Origin: Triops longicaudatus
Taxonomy: Eukaryota; Arthropoda; Branchiopoda; Notostraca; Triopsidae
DNA length: 64,000 bases
Direction: 5' to 3'
NCBI GenBank assembly: GCA_022885665.1
Contig: JAGQDJ010000278.1
Location: forward strand, 248,001-312,000
Shown here: piece by piece, positions 10,180-23,315 of the stretch
Numbering within the stretch: the first letter of the stretch is position 1
Layout: every line of letters begins with the position of its first letter
The notes under the pieces: generated by a model
Databases searched by the model: none
What the model saw: only the letters and a program-made list of their open reading frames with translations
Told to the model about the DNA's origin: nothing
Translations under genes and position numbers: made by a program

Positions 10180-11244
10180 CTGACCTTCTTTGACAATCGA
10201 ATCGTAAATTTCGTAGACTGTTTCAATCGAGTCCGAGTCGTGACGCGCTCGTGGTTTCCGGAGTTTTGACGCAACGACGCCATCCATAGAATGAGCTCGA
10301 ATACGGAACTCTTGACGCAACGCTTCGACAGGATGAGCCCAGAAACTAGCTGTTCGGCTGCTCACTTGTGTGGTCGAGTGAGAAGAGCCCGAGGACGCGT
10401 TCGAATGATCGTGGGCTTGTTCCATAGGATGTAAATTTTTCTTGCGTGGTGTGGATGCCGTACTAGAAGTAGTACTTTCTACATCCACACCTTCGTGTGA
10501 ACCCCGGTCGTGGTCTTTGTGACTGTGTGACAAACGTCGGAAAACTTTGGTCACCAGGTTCTGGATACTGGGAACGTGGTAGTGATGGTGATCATGGTCA
10601 TGGTGTTTGGGGAGGGAATGCGCTTCCCCGTGGCCTTTGGCCTCCGTATGTCCTGCGCTGTGATGGTGCCGATGCTGAAACAGGTGTCTTTTGTGTCGCG
10701 CAGAAGTGTTTTGACCATCGGACGTGTCCATGGCTTCAAATCCACGGTTTTCATATCCAGGAGCTGGTGCTCTGTTAGACTGATTCGGCTGGGAACGCAC
10801 GTGACAGAACGAAGGCTCGGAGTCTACTGATTGGGCTAAACGCACATCACACTCTGGATTGGACTTGGATTGCGAACCGGCGTAATTTGGCGGAATCGCA
10901 CACTTGGTTTCAGGGTTGTTCTTGGGAGGAGAAGAAGTGGTGAGACAATTTTGCTGACTTAAAAGCGCGTCTTCCGCTACGTCGACGTCAGCCCAGTCCA
11001 AAGCTTCGCTGGGGCAATCAAAACTTTGCTGAGCTTTTATACGTCTGGCCCGTTTCTCCTCGGGTGATGTGCAGTACTGAAAAGAATCAGTCCTGATTTC
11101 GGCCGTATCATCCGCCGATACCAAGCTGCCTGCTAGACTCATATTACTTTCAGCAGCAGTGGAAGCACCCAGCAGCGAGGATGCTATTGAAATGGACGCC
11201 ATTGAGTCCTCAATCGACATATCCATGTTTTTAAGGGAATCCAT
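10180..11244 (-). CDS. PRKAG: AMPK gamma alternative first coding exon (355 residues, His-rich)
   Basis: ATG 11244 follows acceptor TTTTTTTTCCAG ending at 11263, with an in-frame TGA between them. This is therefore a start exon fed by a non-coding 5' exon whose donor (GTAAGC) is near 11320. It ends KEGQ at 10180 with donor GTATTTC in phase 0, so it can join the exon at 7741 directly, giving about 766 residues. The exon is Ser/Thr-rich, holds a histidine-dense stretch in the middle (HKRHLFQHRHHH and HHDHDHHHYH), then RRLSHSHKD, and near its end RIRAHSMDG and RKPRARHDSDS. I recognise no folded domain. The basic-serine motifs resemble phosphorylation or 14-3-3 sites, which is inference. Strand, position and phase make it part of AMPK gamma. 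Confidence 0.65.
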
Positions 11245-12386
11245 AGTTCACGGCACCGCACCTGGAAAAAAAACACGTACTATCATAATATATTATCTAT
11301 ATCATTGTTAAAAAAGCTTACCGTGCTTACGTGCCCAGCTACACGAGGGTTTGTTTACGTGCCGCGAGTACGCTTCCTGTGTCTTTCCGCTCGTTAAGCT
11401 TCAAACGTGGCGTCGACGTGTCGCCAGTGTCTCATTTACATACACCAGCCAAAAAAGTTTACTTTCCTCTCCTTTCTTCCAAAATGCAGAATTCTTTGGT
11501 GTTTTAATTTGGAAGGCAACAACAATTATGTCTAAGTTCAAATGCGTTGCTGTTATTGATGACGTCGCGCTACCAAGCCGGGTTTCTACCACTCAAACGA
11601 GTTTACACTGTCAAGGTTAAGCTTCTGTTTACTTCCCGATTGTCATCAACAGATGATGAAACATGCACTTAACACATGTGTGCAGTCGGATTGTTGACGC
11701 ACATTCGCAAATTTTCTACGACCAGCAACTGGTGACTTGGGTTGATCAATTTCTAACCGCACATTAAATGACGAAAAAAAGACACGCACATATGAAGGTC
11801 GACTAGCTAGCAACTGGAGCTGGGAACTGGTTGTGGACGAAGCTGGTCTACGCCAGACATTGCCTGCATTCCTGTTTCGGTGTAGGGCGTTTTCTAGCTC
11901 CAAGGGAAGAATAGAGCAATCCTTAACGTGCCTTTTTCCAGTCCTGTACCATTTCCTAAGGGAAGGATCTAACGGGATCTCGTGTTAAGTAAACCTCAGC
12001 TAAGGCCATCTAGCAGTAACCTTTTCTTAGACGAAATGTCAAATTTAGACTTGTTTTTAAAACTTGGTCGATACAAAGCAGATAAAAATGACACCGGTAA
12101 AAGAACAAGAGTACACACAGTGTTGGCAAAGGCTGCCGAAAGCTGTCCTCAAGCCTGCTTTCCCCGATTGGATGGACTACATATAACAAGGTTTCGACAT
12201 ACACGTATATTTGAGAGCCTTTTCCCCAGTTTTTATTTTTATTTTTTTATTGTATACCAGTGTAGGTATTACTGACCTGAGTGTTTTAATTCTGAACATT
12301 GCTACACAGAACTACCGCTTTCCGATGATCGTCAACGATCTTCATTCCAAATGAGCACCGAACAACATAAAATCCGAAACACTTAC

Positions 12387-14262
12387 CTTGAGTAGACATG
12401 GGGACAGAATTGGTCGCCGAATGGTTCATCATCATTGATTTCTGTGCGGGATAGAACGTGACATCCGCAATTATTAATATAGTGAATCCAAGTGAGTAAG
12501 CTATGTGAGTTGGTGCTCATTTTGGCGCTTCGATTTCGAAAGTGACTATTTTCTGGATACCTTCAGAAAAAAATACCGTATTGACTCCAAGTTTTCGGCC
12601 ATTGTTGGCATCAAGTATGTAAAGCCTTGCACTCAGATTAACTGCCAAAAGTCGCAGCCAAAGCTCAAAAAGTACACCACGGATATTGCGATGGAAGGTT
12701 CATTAAGGAATCTTACACTGGCTTTGCGTTTGTCTCTTTCTTCCGTAACACTCTGGGATCTGTTACGAAGCATGTCCATTACTTTCGACACAGGGCCTTT
12801 CCCACTTTCAGATCCCGCACGCGGTCGACTCTTGTTGTCACATCCAGAATTACCGGGTGACCCATCTTGACCTGGCCCCAGATTACTACCCGAACCAGAG
12901 AAGGGCGAACGTCCGCTGCCTCCGATGGGCGAAGACATCAAAGATTGCTGCGGACATGATAAGAAAACACACAAAAGACACCGCCGGTTTAGCCTTGTGT
13001 GGTAAGTAAAAGGAGAAATGTTCACAAGAAATCACATGCGCTCATTCTGAAACGCTGCCAAGTTTGTTTTGGCAGGCACTCAAGCCCGAAAATGATCCTT
13101 ATGCCTCGCGAACACAGTACACAAACCATCGACTTATAATACTCTCACCAATCTGGTCGATTCGCACACATCACCAGCCTAGAAGTACTAAAAAATTAAG
13201 TGCCTTATCAGACAGAGTAACGACGGTCTCCTAGCAGCCCAAGTAGGAAGGAACTGTCTACTGATAGGTGATAAACAGGATAGTGAGAGTTAGGGAACGG
13301 CTTACGTGCACAGCGTTCTTGACCGTGGCCATGATGTTGGGTTTCTTCACGGCTCGAGTAGCATCCGATTTAGACCTGGGACGAAATGCTTCCAGAAAGG
13401 CTCCCCCAGATGTTGTCGATGTTGGGGTTGGGGTTGGCGTAGGTTTGCGCGTTGGCGAACCTAAAGCATCGTCGCCGGATTTGCGCCGCTGACGCGCAGC
13501 GTCAGCAACTGAAATCGCAGGGGAGGAGCCTACTGAGTTTGCGACTCCTGCGGGAATAGGAATAGCGTTTCCTTGTCGCTGATGTGACAGGTTCCACGTA
13601 CCTGCAGATTTTATTTCAAAAATAAAGAAACGAGAATTTAGAGAGGGGTAGTAATGGAAATATGTAGTAACAAAAGAGGCCATAGTATAACGCTTGTGGA
13701 AGAAAACAACGATGACCTATATAAGATCTCTAACAGAACAAATACATTGCGCAACGCGGGCGACTCCATCAATTGTGTTTATTTACAAGCTTGCTTTAGG
13801 GGACTAACATTAGCTGTCAAGTCCAATGCAAGTGTTGCTAGGTTCAAAAGAGTTTTTCTTCTCACGCACACATATACATATAAACTTTCGATGCCACTTT
13901 TCCCATTATATTCGTAGTCCTTTTCACTTAGGTCAATACGTTTTATTTTTATTCAGGATTAATTTTAAGGAAACTTATATAATGAGAGATGTAAGAGAAA
14001 CAAATTAAGCTTCCTAAATGCCCCTGTGTCAAAGTTATTTCCCCAGAATTAATAAAGTCAAGACACCCGTGACCTTTCTTTGCGTAGCGCAATGAAATGA
14101 CGAGAGAAAAATCGATAATTTTATACCTGCGCGCGGGCGAGCTCCTGCTCCAGAATCTTGACTAGAAGAAGCGACTGCAACTCCGTAGGCAGACTGCATG
14201 TTTCTGTTGCCGTTGCGGTTTTCGCTTTCTTCAGTAACGATTACCGGAAGGGGAAGTGAAGT
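12387..14262 (-). CDS. PRKAG: AMPK gamma, four linker exons of the longest isoforms
   Basis: Exons 14262-14127 (phase 0 to 1), 13601-13306 (1 to 0), 12947-12717 (0 to 0) and 12441-12387 (0 to 1) connect in phase with one another and, at the end, with the exon starting at 8276. They encode a low-complexity Ser/Pro/Gly-rich linker. Recognisable pieces are GGAFLEAFRPRSKSDA, MATVKNAVH, and GKGPVSKVMDMLRNRSQS followed by DKRKAS. I recall similar blocks in the long isoforms of arthropod AMPK gamma (SNF4Agamma), but I cannot check that here. RRKSGDD, RPRSKSDA and RNRSQS are basic-serine motifs likely to be phosphorylated. The 55-base exon 12441-12387 (KSMMMNHSATNSVPMSTQ) is the least certain; its phases are what close the chain. 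Confidence 0.75.
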
Positions 14263-15870
14263 CTTGAAACGAAATATAAACAGAAAGAAAACATGAAAGC
14301 ATCTGTGCGACGGTGGATGCAGAGTAAAAGTAGAACGCGGGAGAACGTGGGAGAAAACATTACGCACTTAGGACACAACAAACAAAACTATGTTTGAGTC
14401 GAATAGCAGTCCACTAAGTTTGAGTTGGCATAACCTTACAGGCTCTTCCATCTTCCTTGTTAATCCACATTTTACATAGATATTACGTAAAGAAGAATAG
14501 TGATCTTCTTAGCAGCCTTGAAAGACTAACCCCGATTTTCGAAACGCTCTGAAAGCCAAAACTCTTACATATAACTGTTCGACAGTAAATAGTATATTCC
14601 ACAAGACGACTTGCGTGTCAGTCCGCCTCCGATCAATACTCGCTTTGTTTTAACCCGGTCCAGTTTGGCGAATGACCAAACGGATGATGCGTGGAATCTT
14701 AATACTTGGCCCTGGTCCAAGACAGTACGAAGGTTGATTGTTAGTTCACTCAGAACGATATTGAAGGTGATAGAAGTAGTAAAAACTAACGCCATGAATA
14801 AAATATACTCAATTACTGTGTTCAGATAATTTTACTACACGCAAAGCGGCAAGTTCGTGATGAAGTAGTAAAATACTCGTTGATGAAAGCAAAAGCTACA
14901 AATAATGCGTGTTTCCCCGCAAAAGGCATTATTAATTAACAAACAAATCGTAAGAACTTTGTGAGCTAGTAAAAATGCTTCTTACATCACCTTGCGTGAA
15001 TTAATGCGTACAGGAAAGCGTAATTCATACAACGCAGTATGCTTCCTAAGTCCTATGATAAAAACTTCATACAGTTTTTAAATTTAGGTATCCGTGGGGT
15101 TCTTAAGTATAATCCTAGGATTATCCGGAAAGAAAACAAATGTAACTGAAAATACAGGGACCCGAAAACAAACAGACGAAATGCCCTAAGATTTCGTAAA
15201 ATGATTATGGATAAGCTTTCTTGGTTTAGTCACGAGGCATTTTAGAAAGCATAACGTATGCTACTGGCTTCTCTTTTTTCGATTTTTGATATGACGTTCT
15301 CGTACACAGTAGAAATCCTTCTTATCCAGTTTCATTTATTATTTAGTTCATATGTATATCACCTTTCACATAACATAACATTCTTAAAGACTATAAAATC
15401 AGATGGGAAACGAAACTTGTACAAGTCTCTATTCGGCAACACAACACAAGTACTGTTGGACTCCGAGCTTGTCTTCCCCTTTCCCTTTGTTGTACCTTCC
15501 GTCTGTGTGTACCCTCCTCCAATACAGTTGTTTTTCTCGTTTCTCCAACGCATTTTGCGTCAAAACCTTATTACAGTAAGACTTAACCGTATGCTCAAAA
15601 ATTTCAGAAATTATGATTTACTGCGCTTTTAGTAAACTTGCGCGTTTCTTTCTATGCGAATTTTTACACAGTAAAGTAAGCATCCTTTCTAGTAAAAGGA
15701 AATGTGATAGCGGATATCCGGGAAAGAATCTTCATGAGAACACGATCGAAAAATACTTCGATTGGGTAACAGGTTTTGCTGCAACCTTTTTAGTAGTTCA
15801 GCCACGAAAATAGTTTTCGAACTAAAAATCAAAATGGTCTTGTTTTACTATTCACTGCAACTGATCGAGT

Positions 15871-16489
15871 GTAAAATCTCGATTTAACGTACGCCGGTTA
15901 TAACGAACAATCGGCTACTCAGTACAGATCCACAGGTTCAAGCGAAACGCCTGTATGCAGGGAAATGTATGTATGCGTCGGCTATGCGCCTGTATGTACG
16001 CGTCGGCTATAACGTATTCGCCTACAAGGGATTTTTGCCTGTGGTGGTCAAAAACTGAGGTCCTTTTGGCCCTTCACACATGATTTTTTGTTCGGCTATA
16101 GTGAGCATTACCGGTACTGTGCGACAAAACATAAAAGCAATAGCCTAAAAAATTGCGCCTTGTGTTCAACAACGAAACTTTACTCGAGCTAGTGTTCCGG
16201 GTGACGTAGTGCGGCTGCTCAACAAATACCTTCAAGAATTTTCTTGGTGTTTCTCGTCTCTTTGTGTTTTAGTCAATAATCACATTGATGATTGACACTG
16301 ACGTTTCACGTATGAAATTCTAAAATAAGATAGCGTACTATTTATTTGTATAAGCAAATTAAGCCCAGTGTTCGGGATCAAGCGCGAGTATTTTTAAGGC
16401 ATTTTGGGACAGTATTGACCCTTACGTACAATCGGCTATAATGAATAATTTTTGCGTCTCCTTATGTGTTAGTTATAGCGAGATTTTAC
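15871..16489. mobile_element. degenerate DNA transposon or MITE with terminal inverted repeats
   Basis: GTAAAATCTCGATTTAAC at 15871-15888 is mirrored at 16470-16489, where GTTATAGCGAGATTTTAC ends the element. The two termini pair with two mismatches and one extra base. The interior repeats the motif CGGCTAT five or more times (caatcggct, gcgtcggctat, ttcggctatag), always near 'ataacg' or 'ataatga' stretches. No transposase frame is present. TAAAATCTCG...CGAGATTTTA ends resemble pogo/Tigger-type elements. It sits inside the large AMPK gamma intron. Confidence 0.5.
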
Positions 16490-18830
16490 TATAGTAGGTA
16501 TTGTAAACTACTGCATTCGTTTAACTAGAAATTAATGGGTTTTCCCTACGCGTGCTCCGAATGGATGCCGAAGAACTTAATTCCTGACAAATTTCCGGGA
16601 CTTATGAAAACCTGCACACCAATGCTGGTCAGTTAGTCTGGGAATAATGCCAGCAGTCTTCAAGCCAAGTTCCTTGTCTGAACGTAAATCGAGATCCGTT
16701 CTAGAATTTCAGAAGTGAGAAGGGATAAACGAAAGCTACAAAGATAGAAGGAATTCAATCTCGAGTCAGTGCAAAAGATATACACTACAACCCGCTTATT
16801 TAAATAGGTTTGGGACCGGACCAACGGTGTTCAAGTAGGCGGAGTGTTAAAAATTACGGACTAATATGGGCTTAAGCGGGACTTTAACTTTTCATTGAAT
16901 AGTGAGGAGTATTCAAATAACCACAATTCAATTAAGTGCAGACCACTGTAGATGAACTTGAACGCCTATGAATAATTTACTGTCACACAAATGAAGATTG
17001 AAACACAGAACTAAAAGCTTTTTTTACAAAATGATAACAAGCGCATTTTAAAGCACACAAAATTAACTATTAATGCAGTTTATACTTATTTCAAGAAACA
17101 ACCACGTATGTTAAGGTAGCAAGCTGTTATTAGATTATTTACTTAATTTATACATATATTTTATGAAAAGTTATTTATGAAAAACTTTAATACATGTTCC
17201 AGCAAACAATTAATGTTCACGCTTCTCTGAAAAGAAAACACAGACTGAAGCGGAATGTCTTCTTATCAAAAATGTGACGTAGTTGTCAATGTGGCCTTGT
17301 AATTTACCTTATAATCTACTAACCCCGCTGAAACTAAAATAATTAAATACAAAACAAAACATGTTATCAGTTATCAACTGTCACGATAGATTGCCTGCGG
17401 AATCAGCACACTTTAATGTAGGTTACATTTATTTTAGTGGAGATTATGGTCGTGTACCTTTCCTCGTATCTTAGCAATCATCTTATATTCTTTTATTACG
17501 TCTCCGTGACATAAAGTCGTTTAATTCACAATCTGCGTGGATTCGTTACGAGTCCGACACTGCGTCAGCTGTTATGGCATATCCTCGCTAAGAAATCCAC
17601 AGTGACAAGTTACAGCACACAAACGGCTGCTGAAGAAGCTGAACCTACACTGCACAACTGGGTTTACTGACAAAGACCATGTGATCCTACATCACCAGGC
17701 GTATGCTCAACGCCTTCTTTTCCTGAACCTTGCAATAAAACTGAGTTAGAATAGAAAGTCTTTCTGTACTTGAGTGACGCAAAAACGCAAGCGCGATAAA
17801 GAGGGGCTAGATAATATGCAGCAGAGCGGAGTCGTGTTCTCTTCCTAGGCACATGCGAACCGGAGACAACGGAAAGTCGTACTGGTACAAGGCAGCGGCT
17901 TTTACCCAACACAAAGAGTCGTAGGCTACGGATCCTCCAAAATACGATAACACAACATGTCGTGTCCAATGTTTAACTCAAAAGAAGACAAAGATCAACT
18001 TTTCGTACTATTTACAGTAGTTATTCAAACAAATTATTCATTAAGTAGAATATAGTGTAGTACTTAAGATTTTACAACAGTTTAACTGAAAATACCTAAA
18101 GATCCGTAAACTCGAACGTTGAAATCGTCAATAATGAGCGGGCATTATTTGTAAATAACTTTTCTTTAGAGAAAAACAAAAACGACAAGAGAAAACCAAA
18201 TCCGTGGGATTTTTGGTAATTTTTTTTTTTGCAACACAGAACTCCACTGTTTTCATTTCTATGTTTATTCAATAGTAATTACCCAAATTTTGAACACATT
18301 AACTTTATATAAAACACTGGTTACGGAATAATACATTAAAAAGCATATGAACAAAGAATTCCACAACGCAAATTTCTGTGATTTATAAAAGGTCATGAGT
18401 GGTGCTCGGATGCGATTATAACGAAAGCTTACGATTATGGCGTGTGAAAATATTACACGATAAGCTTACGACCTTTACGCATAAACAGTAGAAGTCCAAT
18501 ACCGATTTTGTCAACATTCATTATGGAACTATATCAGCCTTCTCGGCAAAAATTTTTCTAGCTAAAGACGCATTTTACGATAATTCTGAAGCACTTACTC
18601 ACGAGAGATATGAATTTTTCTCGTAATTATCTCACCAAGAAAGAATGAGAGCGTAAAATTAATTTATTATTCTATTACCTTCCTGCATCTGAGTTTTCAC
18701 CCATTCGACTTCCCACTACTCTCCGATCCTAAACGTTGACACAACCAAAATTCCACCGTGATCATTTTTAATCAAGTGGGGCATATGTATGTTAATACCT
18801 TAGATACATTTGAATATTTTAATCAGTAGT

Positions 18831-18895
18831 TTTTTTATTGACTCCCCGCGTAGGCTTACGTCTACTGGGCAACCGGTTGGTTACAAAGAGATAAC
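18831..18895 (+). repeat. dispersed repeat, copy 1
   Basis: TATTG-CT-CCCGCGTAGGCTT and about 35 bases after it match 39803-39870 at roughly 70 percent. The core CCCGCGTAGGCTT is identical. Confidence 0.5.
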
Positions 18896-20570
18896 ATAAA
18901 CTATACATTGTCATAAATTTCGATTAAGTAGTTCCCTTATGGGATATCGCAATGAAAAATTGCCCCACCGGCGTATTACATTTCACGATCGCAAACAACA
19001 AAATAAATAAATAACATATGAGGAAAATGTAGTTTTAATAAATATTAGACTTTTTTTCGTTATTCCTAAGCATCAAGTTACCCATAGTAGTCAAGGTCAC
19101 TTTTTCATTTAGCGAGTATTTAATTACGCTCTTTAAATTGTGCATCAAATGAAAAACTGATGATAGGTATTTATCCCTATTCTCCTGTGGAGGCGCAAAT
19201 AGTCAAGACGGTTGAATAGCTAGCTAGCTGTAATGTATTCAACGAGAGCTCCAATGCCAGAATTTAAGGCAGGACGTATCACGCACGTGTAAGCTCGAGC
19301 TTCTAAGGGGACTAAACAAAACGAATGTTTAATCACTATTTACATTCTTCGCGGAGCTTCATGCCACGCAACTACCATGCTGTAGCTGTCACGCCAAGTG
19401 TCTCTTGAATACACGCACCAAACTTCTGAGTAAAAAAAGTGCCTTAACATTCCAATTAAATGGCCCGCATTATGCCTACTTGCAGGTAAATCGCCAATGG
19501 TTGTTAACAGCTTCGTGCCACACAATGTAAGACGCTCAATGCTTGAACTTGGACCAGCTCCAAGTTCATAAGGAACACTTTAAAGGCCAGCGCTTCAAGG
19601 TTGGCAAGAGTTAAAGTTAAGATGGAAATAGTCTTCCGAAGTTCAGCGATATGATTTTTGAGTGTTATGGATAGTAAAGAAAACACAAACGCTTGTCATC
19701 TTCACCTAAACGCAAAATAATCAACACAGTCGATCACGTGCGCACAATGCGCATGGGCGTTTGTGAAAAGCAGTTCCCGCATGGCCCACACATCAGGGAA
19801 GATTTACCGATGTATTGTTCCCACCTAATATAGGGAACGGACTACGTGATATTTGTCACACACTGTGTTCGAAAGTGAAAGGAAAAAAGGGAATAGAAGC
19901 GAAATAAACTGTTTCATTTCCTTAGGGACTTAAAAAAAGTTGGAAGCACAACAATAGATAAGCGTTGAAAAAATGACCTAAACCGGCTTGCCGCATTGGG
20001 CTGTTGTCCTCACACTTAGGTAGACCATGCCACTTCTCACGGTTCGCTACTGGAGACAAAGAATTCCACACAAATATCACTAGCGCACTGTGTTCCCAAA
20101 TTTTTGTAGACAATACACGGTTAGTTAGCGTTTTTAAGACGAACTACGTCACACACATGATACATGGTCGACATCTATTCTCTTTTTGGAATTACTAGTT
20201 GAATTTGCCAAATATTGCGTTAGTACTTTTTCGCGAACTAAACAAAATGTGTAATGCGCTATTATATAGGGTGTTTGCTAAATGTTTTTGGGTACTACAT
20301 TGTATTTATAATGGGTAGCTCTCTCCTTCCAAATGTCTATTGAATTATCTGATAGATCTGACATGCTTTTATTTCGTGGTCTGTCCTCCGAATTCTTCCT
20401 GTTCAGTGTAAAACCTTGGATTAAAGAGAGCAAGGAATTGCGCAGGAATCCATTTGCCGTGAAGGATTTATACGGACCATAGCACAGTGAGAACGCAAAA
20501 CGTCTCAGCTTTTCTCACAATTCGGCAGTCTAAGCATTCATTAAGATCGCATCCTTCAAGTATTACTCAC

Positions 20571-21062
20571 CTGACGATGCGTCTTAATACTCGGCTTAGC
20601 AGGACGCCTGATCCAAACGTCTTCCACGCTGTCATAATACATCGTTTCAGAAGACTCGGACTGCTCTCTGTTGTTTCCGTTTCCCCCGTTGCCATTCCCA
20701 GTACGTGACGTTAATTCGCGAAATCGATACGAACCCGTATTGGCACTGGAATTGGCAGAAGATTCGCTCGCATACCTTTTTCTACGACTGCCCCAAATTC
20801 GCAAAGGTGACGAGCTCGTAATGGTCTCTCGCCACGACCCGCCATATTGCGGACCAGGCGACGGTGTGCTCCGATTCGAGTTGGATCGGGAGTAGGAGTT
20901 ACCCGGCGATTCTGCCAAGTAATCCGTTTCACCGGCTTCAACATCCTCATCCAAATCTTCCATGACGTCGACGGACAAACTGAGACTTCGGCCGCTTTGG
21001 CTATTGCGCCGGTTCCGACTTCCCCAGGACTTCTGTTCGAAAAACGACCACACTGCCGACAT
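20571..21062 (-). CDS. PRKAG: AMPK gamma alternative first coding exon B (164 residues)
   Basis: ATG 21062 opens MSAVWSFFEQKSWGSRNRRN and the exon ends KTHRQ at 20571 with donor GTGAGT, phase 0, fitting the acceptor at 14262. Joined to all linker exons the isoform would have about 857 residues. Composition is Ser/Asn/Gly-rich with basic-serine motifs (GSRRKRYASESS) and an acidic patch (EDLDEDVEAGETD). There is no known domain. The frame is open for some codons above this ATG, but an aromatic-rich MSAVW start looks right. No strong acceptor lies just upstream, so a promoter may sit in the GC-richer stretch 21.1-22.1 kb. Confidence 0.65.
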
Positions 21063-23315
21063 CTTATCGCTTTGGACGGAACTCACTGGGCCAAATACAG
21101 CTTCCTTTACAAGCACAGAAGCACGTGCTCTTCACAAGCGAGTGCCCATTTGCCCAAGCTTTCACCGACTCAACAGCAACATGTGGTCACACGCGTAGCT
21201 GTTGCTCGGAGTTTACTTTCGCGAAAATGGCGTGATAGCATTAAAATTAGGCACTCGACTACGACACACTAGCAGATTGTATTCCGCAACTGACACTACT
21301 TTTTGCTGCTATCGGAAACCGCGAAAAGAAAGTGTATGTGTGTGGGTGGGGGTGGGGGTCGAAAATGAAGGAGCGGGAAATTGACGGGGCGACGATAGTG
21401 TTTGATGGGGTCGTAACAAAATGCGTAGTAGATGTAGCGTGGGTTTCAGAAACTGGTTCTGTCCTGTAGTGTAAAGCTTCTTCCAGTGTGCTAAAAGTCG
21501 GAGAGAGGCCCCCTTCTATTATTGCAATACGCGGAATGCATAGATAGGGTTATACCCTATGGGCGAAAAGTCCCTTTCCGAGAACTCACCCTAGACCCCA
21601 AAGCCCATTCACACTTTTCAGTTCGACTTGGTGAGAACTGCCGGCCACGTCGGTTTCCAAATGACGGCACAGACTGGATCACAACCAATGAAACATCAAC
21701 ATACACGTTCTCGCTCATCAAACGCATGGCACGTGCATAGCGAGCTTGGGGAGTTTTTGCCTGCTGACAAGCACCAACAACTGTTCCTAAGCCTTGCGAG
21801 GGATGCGTAGTTTTGGCCAGGAAGGATGCACACTTATTAGATTTGTTATCAAGACCTTCACACTAGAGGGTTTAGAGATTACAGTCAATCTTCAAGAACA
21901 AGTTCTTGCGGGAGCTGCTGAAAGTGTACACCAAGACTGACGAAGACGCAGACTAGTGGCCGTGAATTGTGAGCACAACAGGCTGCTACACATGGCTGGA
22001 CTTGCGGCGTTGTTGGCTCTCTTGCAAGCCAGCGTGAACCCCATGGGCGGGGCTCAGCCGTGTAAAATAAGTCGCTGTGTCTCCTTTCCTTTTCTACGCA
22101 CTCTCACTATGCAACCCAGCTGCTTTAGGAAAATAGTCTTACGTTCTACCCAAATTAATCTGATGTCTATTCTTGTGAATATTAATAAAAATGTATTCAG
22201 TTTCCAGAACATTTTATTCGTTACGAGCAGAATTACATAATAACGCATACGCGCGTTGACCAAACTTAACATGCATTGTTACGCATGAACGGTAAAAAGT
22301 GAAAGTTGGAAAAAGAGGACGACTGAGAAAAACCGAGCTGCAACAAAATGGGAAGTTTAGTTCGCGTTGCCTCTCTGTTACACTCTGTAGAATGCACTTA
22401 GTTCATCACAGGATCATAAGTGCAAAATGCTCTTGCCGATGGTGGATTCCCGATTTTTACAGGCATCAATTTCCCTGATACCGGAAACACCGGACGGAAT
22501 CTGGCTACACTTAGCTTCTTTTGTCCGTTGTAAATACGTATTTGAAATGAGGAAAATGTCGGAAAGCCGGTATGGAGCGAATTCGTAATTGGTTGATTAA
22601 AATAGCTCCCCTTTCAGTCCATAAAACCACAGCGCTTCCCCAATGTCACTGCAAGAAACTTGGCAGCAGCCCAGTGTAATTCGTAGACCTTTGCCTACCT
22701 GTTTGTTTTTGCTTTTCTCTGACTTCATGAGTAAGATCCGACATAAGAGTACAAAAAGAACCCTCACGTTTCGCTCAACTGTAACGCTTGAAGGAACTTC
22801 TAGCATAAAAAAGAACTTGTCCACATCTCTAAACTGAGCCCAGAGCCGTAATTTCAGAGTAAACCTGAACCCCTACTTCCTTTTCGCTTGTGGTATCAGC
22901 TCGCTTATAAGTAAAATGGCGAATAGCAGTAGCTTGTCATTTTATTGTTGACTTTACTCCCCACATGTTTTTTTTTGTTTGTTTCAATTCAGATTAGAAA
23001 ATCGGAGTCAACAGAATAAAAGATTTCAATGTTTGCATTTCAAAGCTTGGCTAGAAGCGGGACCCAAACGAGCGTTACATGCTTTCATTTCGTTCTCAAA
23101 TGAGCGCTGCATACTTTCACTTTTATCTAGGTCTAGTAGAAGCAAAAAATTGGCAGATCGTCAGGCCAGCGTGACTGCCATTTGGCCCCTCCTTACACAA
23201 ACACTGCCCTAGGTATAGTTGCATTTGGGTATTTAAATAGGATCACGCAGGGTCTTCGCTCTCCACGTCACATAAGAGAAAGGTAAAAAAAAAAATAAAG
23301 ATGGCAAATTCTTAC
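21063..23315 (-). other. AMPK gamma intron / presumed internal promoter region
   Basis: No coding exon was recognised. A G-rich run near 21335-21360 (several GGG to GGGGG blocks separated by single T) could form a G-quadruplex and may lie near the start of the transcript that begins with exon B. Confidence 0.4.

Larger units (their letters stand above)
14263..20570 (-). other. large AMPK gamma intron
   Basis: About 6.3 kb between the exon at 14262 and the upstream exon ending at 20571. No coding exon was recognised. It is AT-rich and contains the inverted-repeat element at 15871-16489, a possible second remnant around 16790-16885, and one copy of a dispersed repeat at 18831-18895. Confidence 0.5.

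Noticed and set aside
15258..15632. 124-codon frame on the plus strand in the AMPK gamma intron
   Set aside because: Hydrophobic-looking composition comes from T-rich DNA; no homology recognised.
17664..17969. 101-codon frame on the minus strand in the large AMPK gamma intron
   Set aside because: No recognisable motif, no clear start context and no splice phase fitting the neighbouring exons; length is within chance.
20571..21116. longer start of AMPK gamma exon B above ATG 21062
   Set aside because: The upstream open stretch has no ATG in frame, only GTG or CTG, so I kept the ATG giving MSAVWSFF.
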